A stretch of DNA of 64,000 bases from assembly GCA_002401155.1 (NCBI GenBank), contig NVSG01000001.1:248001-312000 (forward strand). The letters are read 5' to 3'. The notes beneath the pieces are model-generated. The model ran no database searches. It worked only from the letters and a program-made list of their open reading frames with translations, and had not been told where the DNA came from. Each line of letters begins with the position of its first letter. The first letter of the stretch is position 1. The stretch is from Hyphomicrobiales bacterium. GTDB lineage: Bacteria; Pseudomonadota; Alphaproteobacteria; Rhizobiales; Rhizobiaceae. Position numbers and translations under genes: made by a program. Below, piece after piece: positions 35,428 to 43,981 of the stretch.

Positions 35428-36285
35428 TTATTCGTGAGTTATCCAATAGGATTGCCCAATCACCCACACCTGCCCGTCCTGATCGTCAGGCTGGCCCAAG
35501 TGATAATAGCCTCGGCGCGGCGCCCCGCCATTAGACAGTTTCAACGCCTCACTGAGCGTTTGCTCTTCCCCATCCAGCCGCGCTCCAGCACAATGATAAA
35601 AGCCACATGGGCCAAGCGATTTTATCGGAAAATCATCCCCATCACGCGCCAAATGCATCAAGAATCCCCATTGATTTCCACCCGTAACCGGCAACACCAT
35701 CCGGCCAGTGTCCGATAAATGATCCAGCCACAGCAATGGCACATGGGTTACCCCTGCGCATGCTACGACGATATCAACTTGGGGCAAGTCCTTCGCTTCG
35801 GTCGCATCGCCGCTTACAACCTCAACCTGAGCATAATGCTGCAAATTCTCCTTTGCCTGCTTCGCCAGATTACCCTCAATTTCATAGGCAATCACACGAC
35901 CTTTAGACGTGACCAATTCAGCAAGTATCGCCGTATAATAACCAGTGCCAGCCCCAACTTGAAGAACAACATCTCCCGGTTCAATGTTCAAATTGTCAAA
36001 AACACGACCCCACAAAGATGGCAGCCCGTTATTGATGCCCGAAGCCTGATCAATGGAGATCAATACATCATGGTATACGTGCAAAGGGCTGGACGTTGCG
36101 CTTTGATGTATCGCTCCAATGCCTAGGCGAGAATGTATCCCCCACGGGCCATCGCCAAGGTATTGTTCGCGTGGAACAGATGCAAAAGCATCCACAATAC
36201 GCTGATTATGCACCACCGGCGCAACTTCCTTTATGTCCTGCGCAAACCATCGGCGCGCAGCCTCGATATCAGTTTCATCATCCAT
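35428..36285 (-). CDS. Protein-L-isoaspartate O-methyltransferase-like SAM methyltransferase
   Basis: The 285-residue protein has the PCMT-family layout: FASVPREQYL near residue 50, a YHDVLISID stretch, then VVLQVGAGTGYYTAILAEL near 105 as the SAM motif I, and a VDIVVACAGV post-motif. Classical PCMTs repair isoaspartyl residues and are about 210 residues long. This one has a C-terminal extension of about 70 residues, so the substrate may differ. It is divergent from a MocR regulator with a shared 131-bp promoter region. Confidence 0.8.
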   Translation of the reverse strand: MDDETDIEAARRWFAQDIKEVAPVVHNQRIVDAFASVPREQYLGDGPWGIHSRLGIGAIHQSATSSPLHVYHDVLISIDQASGINNGLPSLWGRVFDNLNIEPGDVVLQVGAGTGYYTAILAELVTSKGRVIAYEIEGNLAKQAKENLQHYAQVEVVSGDATEAKDLPQVDIVVACAGVTHVPLLWLDHLSDTGRMVLPVTGGNQWGFLMHLARDGDDFPIKSLGPCGFYHCAGARLDGEEQTLSEALKLSNGGAPRRGYYHLGQPDDQDGQVWVIGQSYWITHE

Positions 36286-36382
36286 GGCATGCTTCCCTGA
36301 TTAAGGATCGGTACAGCAATTCTTGCATGTCCCATACAGCATCGACAAGAACAAATTCATCTGACATTTGCCAGAAACAGAT

Positions 36383-36408
36383 CAGTACAATATGAATAAA
36401 TTGTACTG
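36383..36408. promoter_or_regulatory. Perfect 9+9 palindrome upstream of the mocR gene
   Basis: CAGTACAAT (36383-36391) and ATTGTACTG (36400-36408) are exact inverted repeats around eight A/T-rich bases. The right arm ends eight bases before the regulator start codon, so binding would overlap the transcription or translation start. This fits autoregulation by the MocR protein and control of the divergent methyltransferase gene. Confidence 0.65.
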
Positions 36409-36416
36409 GAAATTGG

Positions 36417-37847
36417 ATGATACAGATGGACACATCAGACATTGACCGAACGGTAAAAGGCACGCTTGTTGCGCAAGTGATGACGGCCATTCGCAAGCAG
36501 ATTGCCAGCCGCCAAACAGCGCCGGGGGTTAAACTGCCATCGATCCGCAGTCTTGCCGAAAGGATGCAAATATCAAAATCCACGGTCGTCGATGCTTATG
36601 AGCGCCTCGTGGCCGAGGGTGCTATACAATCACGACCGGGTTCAGGTTTTTATATCGCCGGGCATTTACCGCCCTTCTCCCTTGCCGATACCAGCCCTCG
36701 CCGTGATCGGGAGATTGACCCGCTCTGGGTGACACGGCAATCGCTTAATGGGGATAACAACCTTTTGAAACCGGGGTGCGGTTGGCTGCCCGCATCATGG
36801 ATGCCTGAAACAGATATTCGCCGCGCTTTGCGGTCATTAGCACGCAATGAACAGACCAATTTGACGGACTACAGTACACCACACGGCCTGCCCGCATTGA
36901 GACAGCTTTTGTCGCGCCGCTTGGCCGACCGCGGAATTGAAGCACCCACTCAGCAAATCATGCTGACGGAATCAGGGACACACGCAATTGACCTATTGTG
37001 CCGGTTTTTGATCGAACCCGGCGATACTGTTCTCGTTGACGATCCATGCTATTTCAACTTCCATGCCATGCTGCGGGCCCATCAAGTCAAAGTTATCAGC
37101 GTGCCCTATACGCCCACCGGCCCAGATTTGAGCCTGTTCGAACAGACCCTCACAGAACATTCCCCACGCCTCTACATCACCAATTCAGCAATTCACAACC
37201 CAACCGGCGCAACTCTGTCACCCGCAATTGCCCATCGCGTTTTGAAACTTGCTGAGTTGCACGATCTGCTTATCATTGAGGACGATATCTTCGCTGATTT
37301 CGAGCAAGAACCAGCAACACGTCTGGCGGCGTTCGATGCTCTGGATCGCGTTATTCATATCGGCAGCTTCTCCAAAACCCTGTCAGCCGCGGCTCGATGC
37401 GGCTTCATCGCAACCCGGCCCGGCTGGATTGAAGAATTGGTAGACCTCAAACTCGCAACTTCCTTTGGCGGCGGCTCATTCTCGGCAGAACTGGTACTGG
37501 CATTGCTGCAAGACGGCACATATCGCAGACACATTCGCGGCCTGCGCACCCGCCTTGCTGACTCCATGGGCAAGGTAAGCACCAAACTAAAAACCATCGG
37601 CCTCACCCCTTGGATCGAACCCAATGCAGGCATGTTTTTATGGTGCCAACTCCCCGATGGTTTGGATGCAGCCGACGTAGCGCGTAGCGCCATAACCGAT
37701 GGTCTCGTTCTGGCTCCAGGCAACGCATTTAGCCTCACCCAAGCAGCCAGCGGATATCTACGCTTCAACGTTGCACAAACTCTGGATCCGGCCATTTTCC
37801 CAATTCTGGAAAAAGCCATGCAGCGATCTGGTGGAAACTCGGCATAA
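36417..37847 (+). CDS. MocR-type regulator (GntR HTH fused to aminotransferase-like domain)
   Basis: The 476-residue protein has a winged HTH of the GntR class at residues 15-80 (LPSIRSLAERMQISKSTVVDAYERL). A fold-type I PLP aminotransferase domain follows. The PLP-binding lysine is in HIGSFSKTLS near residue 325, and NPTGATL near 265 carries the cofactor-contacting Asn. MocR proteins sense amino-acid or vitamin-B6-related ligands. The start is ATG at 36417; a second ATG nine bases later is an alternative. Likely targets are itself, the divergent PCMT-like gene and perhaps the EamA exporter. Confidence 0.92.
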   Translation: MIQMDTSDIDRTVKGTLVAQVMTAIRKQIASRQTAPGVKLPSIRSLAERMQISKSTVVDAYERLVAEGAIQSRPGSGFYIAGHLPPFSLADTSPRRDREIDPLWVTRQSLNGDNNLLKPGCGWLPASWMPETDIRRALRSLARNEQTNLTDYSTPHGLPALRQLLSRRLADRGIEAPTQQIMLTESGTHAIDLLCRFLIEPGDTVLVDDPCYFNFHAMLRAHQVKVISVPYTPTGPDLSLFEQTLTEHSPRLYITNSAIHNPTGATLSPAIAHRVLKLAELHDLLIIEDDIFADFEQEPATRLAAFDALDRVIHIGSFSKTLSAAARCGFIATRPGWIEELVDLKLATSFGGGSFSAELVLALLQDGTYRRHIRGLRTRLADSMGKVSTKLKTIGLTPWIEPNAGMFLWCQLPDGLDAADVARSAITDGLVLAPGNAFSLTQAASGYLRFNVAQTLDPAIFPILEKAMQRSGGNSA

Positions 37848-38142
37848 GCGGCAAACCTGAAACCACAGCTGCTATGAGTGCCAAGACCTAGAACCATCGC
37901 ATTTAGCACCACGTAGAATCGGCCCTAAAGATAGCAGACCTTTCAAAATTCACTCTGATGACGGCACTGCGGACAAAGTGACAAGTCCAGATTTGTAAAA
38001 AATCAAAACCACAACATCTTCTGTAGGTTTGCTATGTGCCAGAAGCCGAAATTGCCATCATACAATAGCTTCATGTATTTGTTAGCACAGTGCGTTAATG
38101 GTAACATTGTTCACTTAAAAACTAATTGGAGCAAGAGTCTCG

Positions 38143-39063
38143 ATGCCAACAATGTTTGATCCAGTGAAGATTCCATTTATCGGAGCCGATAAAGAAGCTG
38201 ATATTACAGATGCGGATTTAGTTGTTTTTGGCGCACCGCATGGAACCCCCTATCGCGATATCGATAATGAGCAATATGCTGGCGCGCCGGACACATTACG
38301 GTGTGCCTTGGAAGAAGATGCTCGGTGGCTGGATCATTGGGACTTTGATTTGGATGGCCCACTGCTGGGAGACGGAAAATTTACTGTCGCCGATGCCGGC
38401 AATCTCAAAACTTCACCTTTGGACGGAAGCAACAACAGGCATCTGATTAGAGAGGCAACCACTCAAATAGTTGATAGTGGTGCAATTCCCGTAATGATTG
38501 GTGGAGATGATTCCACCCCTATTCCATTCATCGAAGGACTGAAATCCCTTGGTCCGCTGACAATAATTCAAATTGATGCCCATATTGATTGGCGAGATGA
38601 GCGTCGCGGCGAACCTATGGGATTTTCCAGCGCTATGAGACGAGCATCTGAACTGGATCATGTTGAGAATATTATTCAAGTTGGCATTCGCGGACTAGGG
38701 TCGGCACGCCGTGCGGAAGTCAAAATTGCAAGAGACTGGGGAGCAAAAATTGTAACAGCCAGAGAACTTCATCGAGACGGAAGAGAAGCTGTATTGAGGC
38801 ATCTGAAAAGTGATGCCAATTGTATGATTACTCTGGATTGTGACGCATTAGATCCGAGCATAATGCCTGCAGTAATGGCGACGGCGCCCGGAGGGTTATC
38901 TTACACTCAATCGATCGATCTGATCGATGCAGTAACTAAGAAATTCAGGCTTGTTGCCTTTGATTTGATTGAATTTGTACCAGAACGAGATCCGGACGGA
39001 ACAGCGGCCTTTACCGCAGCTCGAATTCTGGCAAATGTTCTTGGTTGTCTGGCACGCAAGTAA
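38143..39063 (+). CDS. Ureohydrolase (agmatinase/arginase family) with altered first metal motif
   Basis: The 306-residue enzyme belongs to the family that cleaves guanidino compounds to urea and an amine. Metal motifs are DAHIDWRD near residue 146 and DCDALDP near 230, both canonical. The first motif reads GGDDS instead of the usual GGDHS, placing Asp where a Mn-binding His is expected. The upstream 295 bp show no clear promoter motif. Base composition is more AT-rich than the genes before it, and it adjoins the tRNA-Trp scar. Substrate could be agmatine, guanidinobutyrate or another guanidine. Confidence 0.85.
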   Translation: MPTMFDPVKIPFIGADKEADITDADLVVFGAPHGTPYRDIDNEQYAGAPDTLRCALEEDARWLDHWDFDLDGPLLGDGKFTVADAGNLKTSPLDGSNNRHLIREATTQIVDSGAIPVMIGGDDSTPIPFIEGLKSLGPLTIIQIDAHIDWRDERRGEPMGFSSAMRRASELDHVENIIQVGIRGLGSARRAEVKIARDWGAKIVTARELHRDGREAVLRHLKSDANCMITLDCDALDPSIMPAVMATAPGGLSYTQSIDLIDAVTKKFRLVAFDLIEFVPERDPDGTAAFTAARILANVLGCLARK

Positions 39064-39290
39064 CAATTGATATGCGCACAGGAAATACCGCACGATCAAG
39101 CAAACCCTTGTTGTCTATTATGGATCAGAAACGGACATCATCAAATGTAAACATTATTCACTCTGTGACTAAAGTTCTAAGGTCTGCTGAAGGCTCAAAG
39201 CGGACACCCGATCAATTGAGCCAGATGATCGTTCTTCGGGAAATCCATACCAAAACGCAAACCATGCAGCGTTATACAGTGGCCAATTAG

Positions 39291-39340
39291 ATGGCAGGGG
39301 CAGAAGGGTTCTGACCCTCGACCTACGGTTTTGGAGACCG
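39291..39340 (-). pseudogene. tRNA-Trp 3' fragment (probable attachment-site copy)
   Basis: It matches the 3' end, T arm, variable loop and anticodon arm of the intact tRNA-Trp at 40254-40303, including the encoded CCA end. Two mismatches fall in the T loop (TTCTGA for TTCGAA in plus-strand reading). The D arm and 5' acceptor strand are missing, so it cannot be a working tRNA. Confidence 0.85.
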
Positions 39341-39481
39341 AGGGGCAAGTGCTTATTTTCTCTATCAAAACAAATGCTTGACGGAATATGGTTTGGAGAA
39401 AATGTCCGAAACTGGCCTAATAACATCAATAGGTTACAGGTAGTTTCCAAACCGTGGCGCCGATTTTACAGCCCCCAAAAC

Positions 39482-39528
39482 TCAACGGTTTTCGAGACCG
39501 CCCCATTCGACCACTCTAGCACCTCTCC
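39482..39528 (-). pseudogene. Decayed tRNA-Ser (CGA anticodon), 5' half
   Basis: On the minus strand it opens GGAGAGGTG, continues GAGTGGTCGAAT as in serine tRNAs, and has an intact anticodon arm CGGTCTCGAAAACCG with anticodon CGA. Past the anticodon arm, the long variable arm and T arm are recognisable only as a weak echo (down to about 39430) and cannot fold normally. Confidence 0.7.
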
Positions 39529-39614
39529 AAGCCCTATCAGTAACGGTTTTGGACGTTTCGTAAAGAGCAGAGTTGTGCAAAATCTGGCGCTTTCTCTCTG
39601 ATTGGGAAGGCGTG

Positions 39615-39773
39615 ATGGCGCGTGCCCTTCAAAAAACTCAAGCTTATTACAACGAAAAAGATTCTAAGGCTGCGGCTTGGTTTCGGGAGCCAATCAAACG
39701 CGACCTCATCGCCCCAGGTATCCGACAGCTTGTTGAGAAAATTAAAGGCTTAGAGCCTTGTCTTCAATTGTAG
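39615..39773 (+). pseudogene. Fragment resembling the N terminus of a phage-type DNA cytosine methyltransferase
   Basis: The ORF encodes 52 residues beginning MARALQKTQAYYNEKDSKAA and continuing AWFREPIKRDLIAPG. From memory of the family, AYYNE-x-D-x-x-AAAWLRELI-x-x-x-LIAPG is the usual opening of phage and genomic-island cytosine methyltransferases. After PG the similarity stops and the frame ends, with no catalytic PCQ motif. GGAAGG stands upstream of the ATG. It is a relic of the element integrated at tRNA-Trp. Confidence 0.5.
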
Positions 39774-39834
39774 ATGTGGTAGTGACTTTTTTAGCCACTA
39801 TGGCCTCTTGAACTAGTTGGGCTGTTTTGGTTAG

Positions 39835-39878
39835 AGTCTCGAAAGCGGGTTAGAACGCTTTCGAGACTTGTTTGTTTT
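39835..39878 (+). terminator. Strong rho-independent terminator inside the tRNA-Trp scar
   Basis: AGTCTCGAAAGCG (39835-39847) and CGCTTTCGAGACT (39856-39868) make a perfect 13-pair stem with an eight-base loop, then TGTTTGTTTT. No intact gene precedes it; it probably ended transcription in the lost element. Confidence 0.85.
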
Positions 39879-40254
39879 AGCGAGGATCCCTCACCTTGTA
39901 GAAAAGGCTTTGGAGGGGTGATTGATTAAAACTTTTTCCGAACCATTTCGATAATTTTTGCTTGCAGGCTCAGTATGTTGTTGCAGTAATTCATCTTACT
40001 GGACATATCTTCGTCTTTCACGCCGCCCATGGACAATCCGGCAACAGCATCAAGGCGACAAATTCAACTCTCGAAAGCCATTATATGGCAAGCGATAACG
40101 CCGGCTCAGACAACGTAATTCAGTTGATGGAGAAGCACACAACTTGAACAAAGCTCCAAATCGTCCGAATTTATGCTATAATATCAGCAATTGATTTGGC
40201 AAATAACACCAAGGATAAATCAATGGTTCCAGTTACTTACAACAGCCAAATAAA

Positions 40255-40330
40255 TGGCAGGGGCAGAAGGGTTCGAACCCTCGACCTACGGTTTTGGAGA
40301 CCGTCGCTCTACCAACTGAGCTATGCCCCT
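40255..40330 (-). tRNA. tRNA-Trp (anticodon CCA)
   Basis: The 76-base gene has acceptor strands AGGGGCA and TGCCCCT, a D arm with AGCTCAGTTGGTAGAGC, anticodon arm CGGTCTCCAAAACCG with CCA, T arm with GGTTCGAACCC, discriminator G and an encoded CCA end. All stems pair. Its 3' end borders the integration scar. Confidence 0.97.
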
Positions 40331-40605
40331 ACTTTTGCATATTCATGCAAAGGCTGGGCTTCTCATACTTGGTAATTTGAATGGCTTCAAGTGAAATTGA
40401 GGCTGTATCGCAAAGTTTTGGTCGCGAGATGACATTTACGCTAAAAATCCCGTTTCACATTTAGGTTTGTAGTGCTGAATGTGCTAATTACCGTGTTAAT
40501 TAAGTTTATCTTCCATCCTTGGCTATACAAACGGCTCCGTTTTTATTAGCCATTTGGTCCAATGACTTGTTCCGCCCCGTTAATGCTTGCGAAAGGCATT
40601 TGAAA

Positions 40606-42240
40606 ATGAGCGAAGAAATAGCCGCAAAGAGCGTTGCTCTGACATTGATCGAAAGCCTGCGTGACCTTGGTGTTGCCCATGTATTTGGCGTCCCCAGCGG
40701 CGGCTGGGTAGATTTCATGGAAGCCATTCGAAATACGGACGGAATTGAGTTCATCCTGACAACCCATGAGGGTGCGGCTGGTTTTATGGCTGATGTTTGC
40801 GGGCGCTTGAGCGGTGTCCCCGGGGTTTGTTTCGGTACATTCGGGCCGGGCGCCACTAATCTGGCAACGGGCGTTGGCGGAGCGACTATGGATCGCTCCC
40901 CTCTTATCGCGCTTACCGATGAAATGGGTCAAACCATGCGTGAGCGTGTGGTTCAAATGGGCATTGACCATCAGGCTCTGTTTGAACCGATCACCAAATG
41001 GACAACGCGTCTCGACACCCTTAATGCAGGGTGCATCATTCAGGATGCAGCAAAGGTTGCACTCGAGGGAATTCCGGGCGCTGTGCATATCGGAATGCCA
41101 GTGGATGTGACTGCACAAATGGCGCTGGCATCCCCTACCCCTGTGGCTAGTGAAGCACCGTTACGTTATGCAGACGACGAGATCATTAATCAGGCATGGC
41201 AAGGCATTGCGCGAGCAGAAAAGCCTGCAATAGTAATTGGCCTTGGCGCGGTTCGCGCAAATATTGCTGATGAAATCATAGCTTTTGCCGAAAAACACAC
41301 CATGCCGGTGTTTCTCACCCCCATGGCCAAGGGCATGATCAGCGAAGACCATCATCTTTATGGTGGCGTGCTGTTTCATGCGCTCAGCGATCAGGTCGCA
41401 ATAACCCATTCACAAGCAGATTTGATGGTGGCCATCGGCTACGACCCGGTGGAGTTCAACTATGAAAACTGGCTGATGGATATCCCTCTACTCAACGTCA
41501 ATACGGTACCGCTGGATATCGACAGGAAGCAATATGCCAACACGCTGCAAATGGAAGGCGATATCAAAACCAATCTTGCACTCCTTGCAGGTGGCCCCGT
41601 AGGTGAATCCAAATGGGACATTGATGCGCTAGTAACCCGCAAAAAGGCGATGTTCAAACAAATGTCGCCAAAATCCAACGAGATGGGCCCATGCGCCGTG
41701 CTTGATATATTGCGCGATGTGCTTCCTGACGAAGGCATTATGACCTGCGATGTGGGCGCTCATACTCATCTTATCGGACAAAAGTGGCGCACACCAAAAC
41801 CCGGCACCCAGATCATGTCCAATGGCTGGTCTTCCATGGGGTTTGGCTTGCCAGCAGCAATTGCCGCAAAACTCACCAAGCCGGACGTGCCGGTTTGCTG
41901 CGTGGTAGGAGATGGCGGGTTCCTCATGACCGCAGGCGAACTGGCCACCGCAGTTCGTTATAATCTCAATATCGTCGTCGTGGTTTTAACCGACAATGAT
42001 CTGGCGCTCATTCGCATCAAGCAGCAGCGCAAAGACAATCCAATTTACGGTACCCCGGTTCGCGAAAGCGGCGGCATTGGCGGCGATAATATCTTTGGCG
42101 TACCTGTCCTAAAAGCTCGCAGCGAAAGCGAGATGGAAGACAAATTGAAAGAGGCTTTCGAAACCGATGGTCCGGTGATTGTCGAAGCGTTTGTGAACAG
42201 CCGCGAATATGACGAACTGGTGCTGAAAAAAGACAAATAG
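40606..42240 (+). CDS. Thiamine-diphosphate-dependent enzyme (acetolactate synthase/2-keto-acid decarboxylase superfamily)
   Basis: The 544-residue protein has the three-domain ThDP layout. The catalytic Glu lies in TTHEGAAGFMADV near residue 50, FGPGATNLATGV follows near 80, and the ThDP-Mg motif begins GDGGFLMTAGEL near 430 and ends TDNDLALI. It lies ten bases before a dehydratase gene, so it may decarboxylate or ligate a 2-keto acid from that enzyme rather than make branched-chain amino acids; no ilvN or ilvC is near. ATG 40606 has AAAGG upstream. The 275 bp between tRNA-Trp and this gene shows no further feature. Confidence 0.88.
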   Translation: MSEEIAAKSVALTLIESLRDLGVAHVFGVPSGGWVDFMEAIRNTDGIEFILTTHEGAAGFMADVCGRLSGVPGVCFGTFGPGATNLATGVGGATMDRSPLIALTDEMGQTMRERVVQMGIDHQALFEPITKWTTRLDTLNAGCIIQDAAKVALEGIPGAVHIGMPVDVTAQMALASPTPVASEAPLRYADDEIINQAWQGIARAEKPAIVIGLGAVRANIADEIIAFAEKHTMPVFLTPMAKGMISEDHHLYGGVLFHALSDQVAITHSQADLMVAIGYDPVEFNYENWLMDIPLLNVNTVPLDIDRKQYANTLQMEGDIKTNLALLAGGPVGESKWDIDALVTRKKAMFKQMSPKSNEMGPCAVLDILRDVLPDEGIMTCDVGAHTHLIGQKWRTPKPGTQIMSNGWSSMGFGLPAAIAAKLTKPDVPVCCVVGDGGFLMTAGELATAVRYNLNIVVVVLTDNDLALIRIKQQRKDNPIYGTPVRESGGIGGDNIFGVPVLKARSESEMEDKLKEAFETDGPVIVEAFVNSREYDELVLKKDK

Positions 42241-42250
42241 GAAATCCCGG

Positions 42251-43969
42251 ATGACCGATAAAAAAGGCATGCGCCGCAACCTCACCAGTTACGGCGATGA
42301 CAATTTTTCTCTCTTTCTGCGCAAGGCCTTCATCAAGGCCATGGGCTATACTGAAGATTCGCTCAATCGTCCGGTGATTGCGATTGCCAACACCTTTAGC
42401 GGTTACAATCCATGCCACGCCGATGTGCCAAAAATTGTCGAGGCAATTAAACGCGGCGTGATGCTGGCCGGTGGCCTGCCGATTGAGTTTCCGACAATCT
42501 CCCTGCACGAATCTTTCGCCTACCCCACCTCCATGTTCATGCGCAATTTGATGGCAATGGACACCGAAGAAATGATCAAAGCCGCGCCCATGGACGCAAT
42601 TGTTCTGGTAGGCGGCTGCGATAAAACTGTGCCAGCCCAGCTAATGGCCGCAGCCAGCGCCAATGTGCCAGCAATCTCTGTTGTCACCGGCCCAATGCTA
42701 TCTGGCACTCACCGCGAAGAGCGCGTCGGCGCTTGCACAGACTGTCGCAGGTTCTGGGCCAAATATCGCGCTGGCGAAGTCGATCAGGCCGAAATCGAAG
42801 AGGTCACCAACAATCTGGTGCCAACCGGCGGCACTTGCGGCGTGATGGGCACCGCTTCAACAATCGCCTGCATGACCGAAGCCATGGGCATGATGTTACC
42901 GGGCGGCGCAACCATTCCCGCTGTCATGGCTGAACGCTTGCGCCACGCAGAAACGGCCGGTGGCCGCGCCGTTGCCATGGCTGCCGAGGGATTAACCCCC
43001 GACAAAATCATGACCACTGAAAGCTTATCCAATGCCCTGCGTATTTTGCTGGCAATTGGCGGTTCAACCAATGGCATTGTGCATCTGGCAGCGATTGCCG
43101 GACGCTTGGGCATCAAAATCGACTATGAAGCATTCGATGCCATGGGCCGCGAAACGCCGGTGCTGATCGATCTGAAACCCTCCGGTCAATATTACATGGA
43201 TGATCTGGATAAAGCGGGCGGCATGGCCCCAATCCTGCGCGAATTGAAACCGCTTTTGAACCTCGACTGTCTGACCGTAACAGGAAAAACGCTGGGAGAA
43301 GTAATTGATGAAATGCGTCCGCCTTACAAGCAAGACGTGGTGCGACCATTCAGCAATCCTATCCATTCCGGCGGTTCCATCGCGTTCCTCAAAGGCAATC
43401 TTGCAGGCGACGGAGCGATCATCAAACAATCCGCAGCAACTGAGGAATTACTCGTTCATACGGGCAAGGCCTTGGTATTTGAATCCGTTCAAGACCTCGC
43501 CGACAGGATCGATGATCCCGACCTGGATGTAACAGCCGACAGCGTCCTGGTAATGCGAAACGCAGGACCAAAAGGCGCTCCGGGAATGCCCGAAGCGGGC
43601 TATATCCCGATCCCGCTCAAACTGGCCAAACAGGGTGTCAAAGATATGGTGCGCATATCAGATGCACGCATGAGCGGCACAGCCTTTGGCACCATCGTCC
43701 TCCACGCCACACCGGAATCCGCCATTGGCGGCCCACTGGCACTGGTAGAAAACGGCGACATGATTTCCCTCAACGTACCCGATCGCACGCTAACACTGGA
43801 TATCAGCGACGAAGAATTCGCCAAGCGCAACGCCGCCCTGACATTACCTGCCGACGATCCCAAAAAGCGCGGCTATGCTCGGCTTTTCAACGATCACGTA
43901 ATGCAGGCAGATGCCGGGTGCGATTTCGATTTCCTAATATCCGGCGAGCCAGACAAGATGATGCCTTAG
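42251..43969 (+). CDS. IlvD/Edd-family dehydratase (dihydroxy-acid or sugar-acid dehydratase)
   Basis: The 572-residue iron-sulfur dehydratase has cluster cysteines in VGGCDKTVPAQ near residue 120, GACTDCRRFW near 160 and GTCGVMGTAST near 195. The family removes water from 2,3-dihydroxy acids to give 2-keto-3-deoxy acids. Its place in a catabolic cluster with a GabD-like dehydrogenase and an enolase-type dehydratase argues for a sugar acid such as arabonate, xylonate or gluconate. The motif alone cannot tell these from true IlvD. It is the second gene of a two-gene operon. Confidence 0.9.
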   Translation: MTDKKGMRRNLTSYGDDNFSLFLRKAFIKAMGYTEDSLNRPVIAIANTFSGYNPCHADVPKIVEAIKRGVMLAGGLPIEFPTISLHESFAYPTSMFMRNLMAMDTEEMIKAAPMDAIVLVGGCDKTVPAQLMAAASANVPAISVVTGPMLSGTHREERVGACTDCRRFWAKYRAGEVDQAEIEEVTNNLVPTGGTCGVMGTASTIACMTEAMGMMLPGGATIPAVMAERLRHAETAGGRAVAMAAEGLTPDKIMTTESLSNALRILLAIGGSTNGIVHLAAIAGRLGIKIDYEAFDAMGRETPVLIDLKPSGQYYMDDLDKAGGMAPILRELKPLLNLDCLTVTGKTLGEVIDEMRPPYKQDVVRPFSNPIHSGGSIAFLKGNLAGDGAIIKQSAATEELLVHTGKALVFESVQDLADRIDDPDLDVTADSVLVMRNAGPKGAPGMPEAGYIPIPLKLAKQGVKDMVRISDARMSGTAFGTIVLHATPESAIGGPLALVENGDMISLNVPDRTLTLDISDEEFAKRNAALTLPADDPKKRGYARLFNDHVMQADAGCDFDFLISGEPDKMMP

Positions 43970-43981
43970 CCCTATCGGGGG

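Larger units (their letters stand above)
39291..40330. mobile_element. Remnant of an element integrated at the tRNA-Trp 3' end
   Basis: The segment is bounded by intact tRNA-Trp (40255-40330) and a same-orientation copy of its 3' part (39291-39340), with 48 of 50 bases identical. The intact gene's 3' end faces the segment. That is the arrangement produced by a tyrosine-integrase element. Inside are a decayed tRNA-Ser, a short ORF resembling the start of a phage cytosine methyltransferase, and an orphan strong terminator. There is no integrase. The rest of the roughly 960 bp shows no supportable gene. Confidence 0.7.

Noticed and set aside
37848-38142. 295-bp gap searched for a small gene or RNA
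   Set aside because: No frame with a ribosome site, no stable hairpin, no clear promoter pair.
39045-39290. 81-codon frame after the ureohydrolase gene
   Set aside because: It starts inside the ureohydrolase gene in another frame, has no recognisable domain and runs up to the tRNA fragment.
39962-40147. 61-codon frame within the tRNA-Trp scar
   Set aside because: No ribosome site and no similarity; the scar is degenerate DNA.
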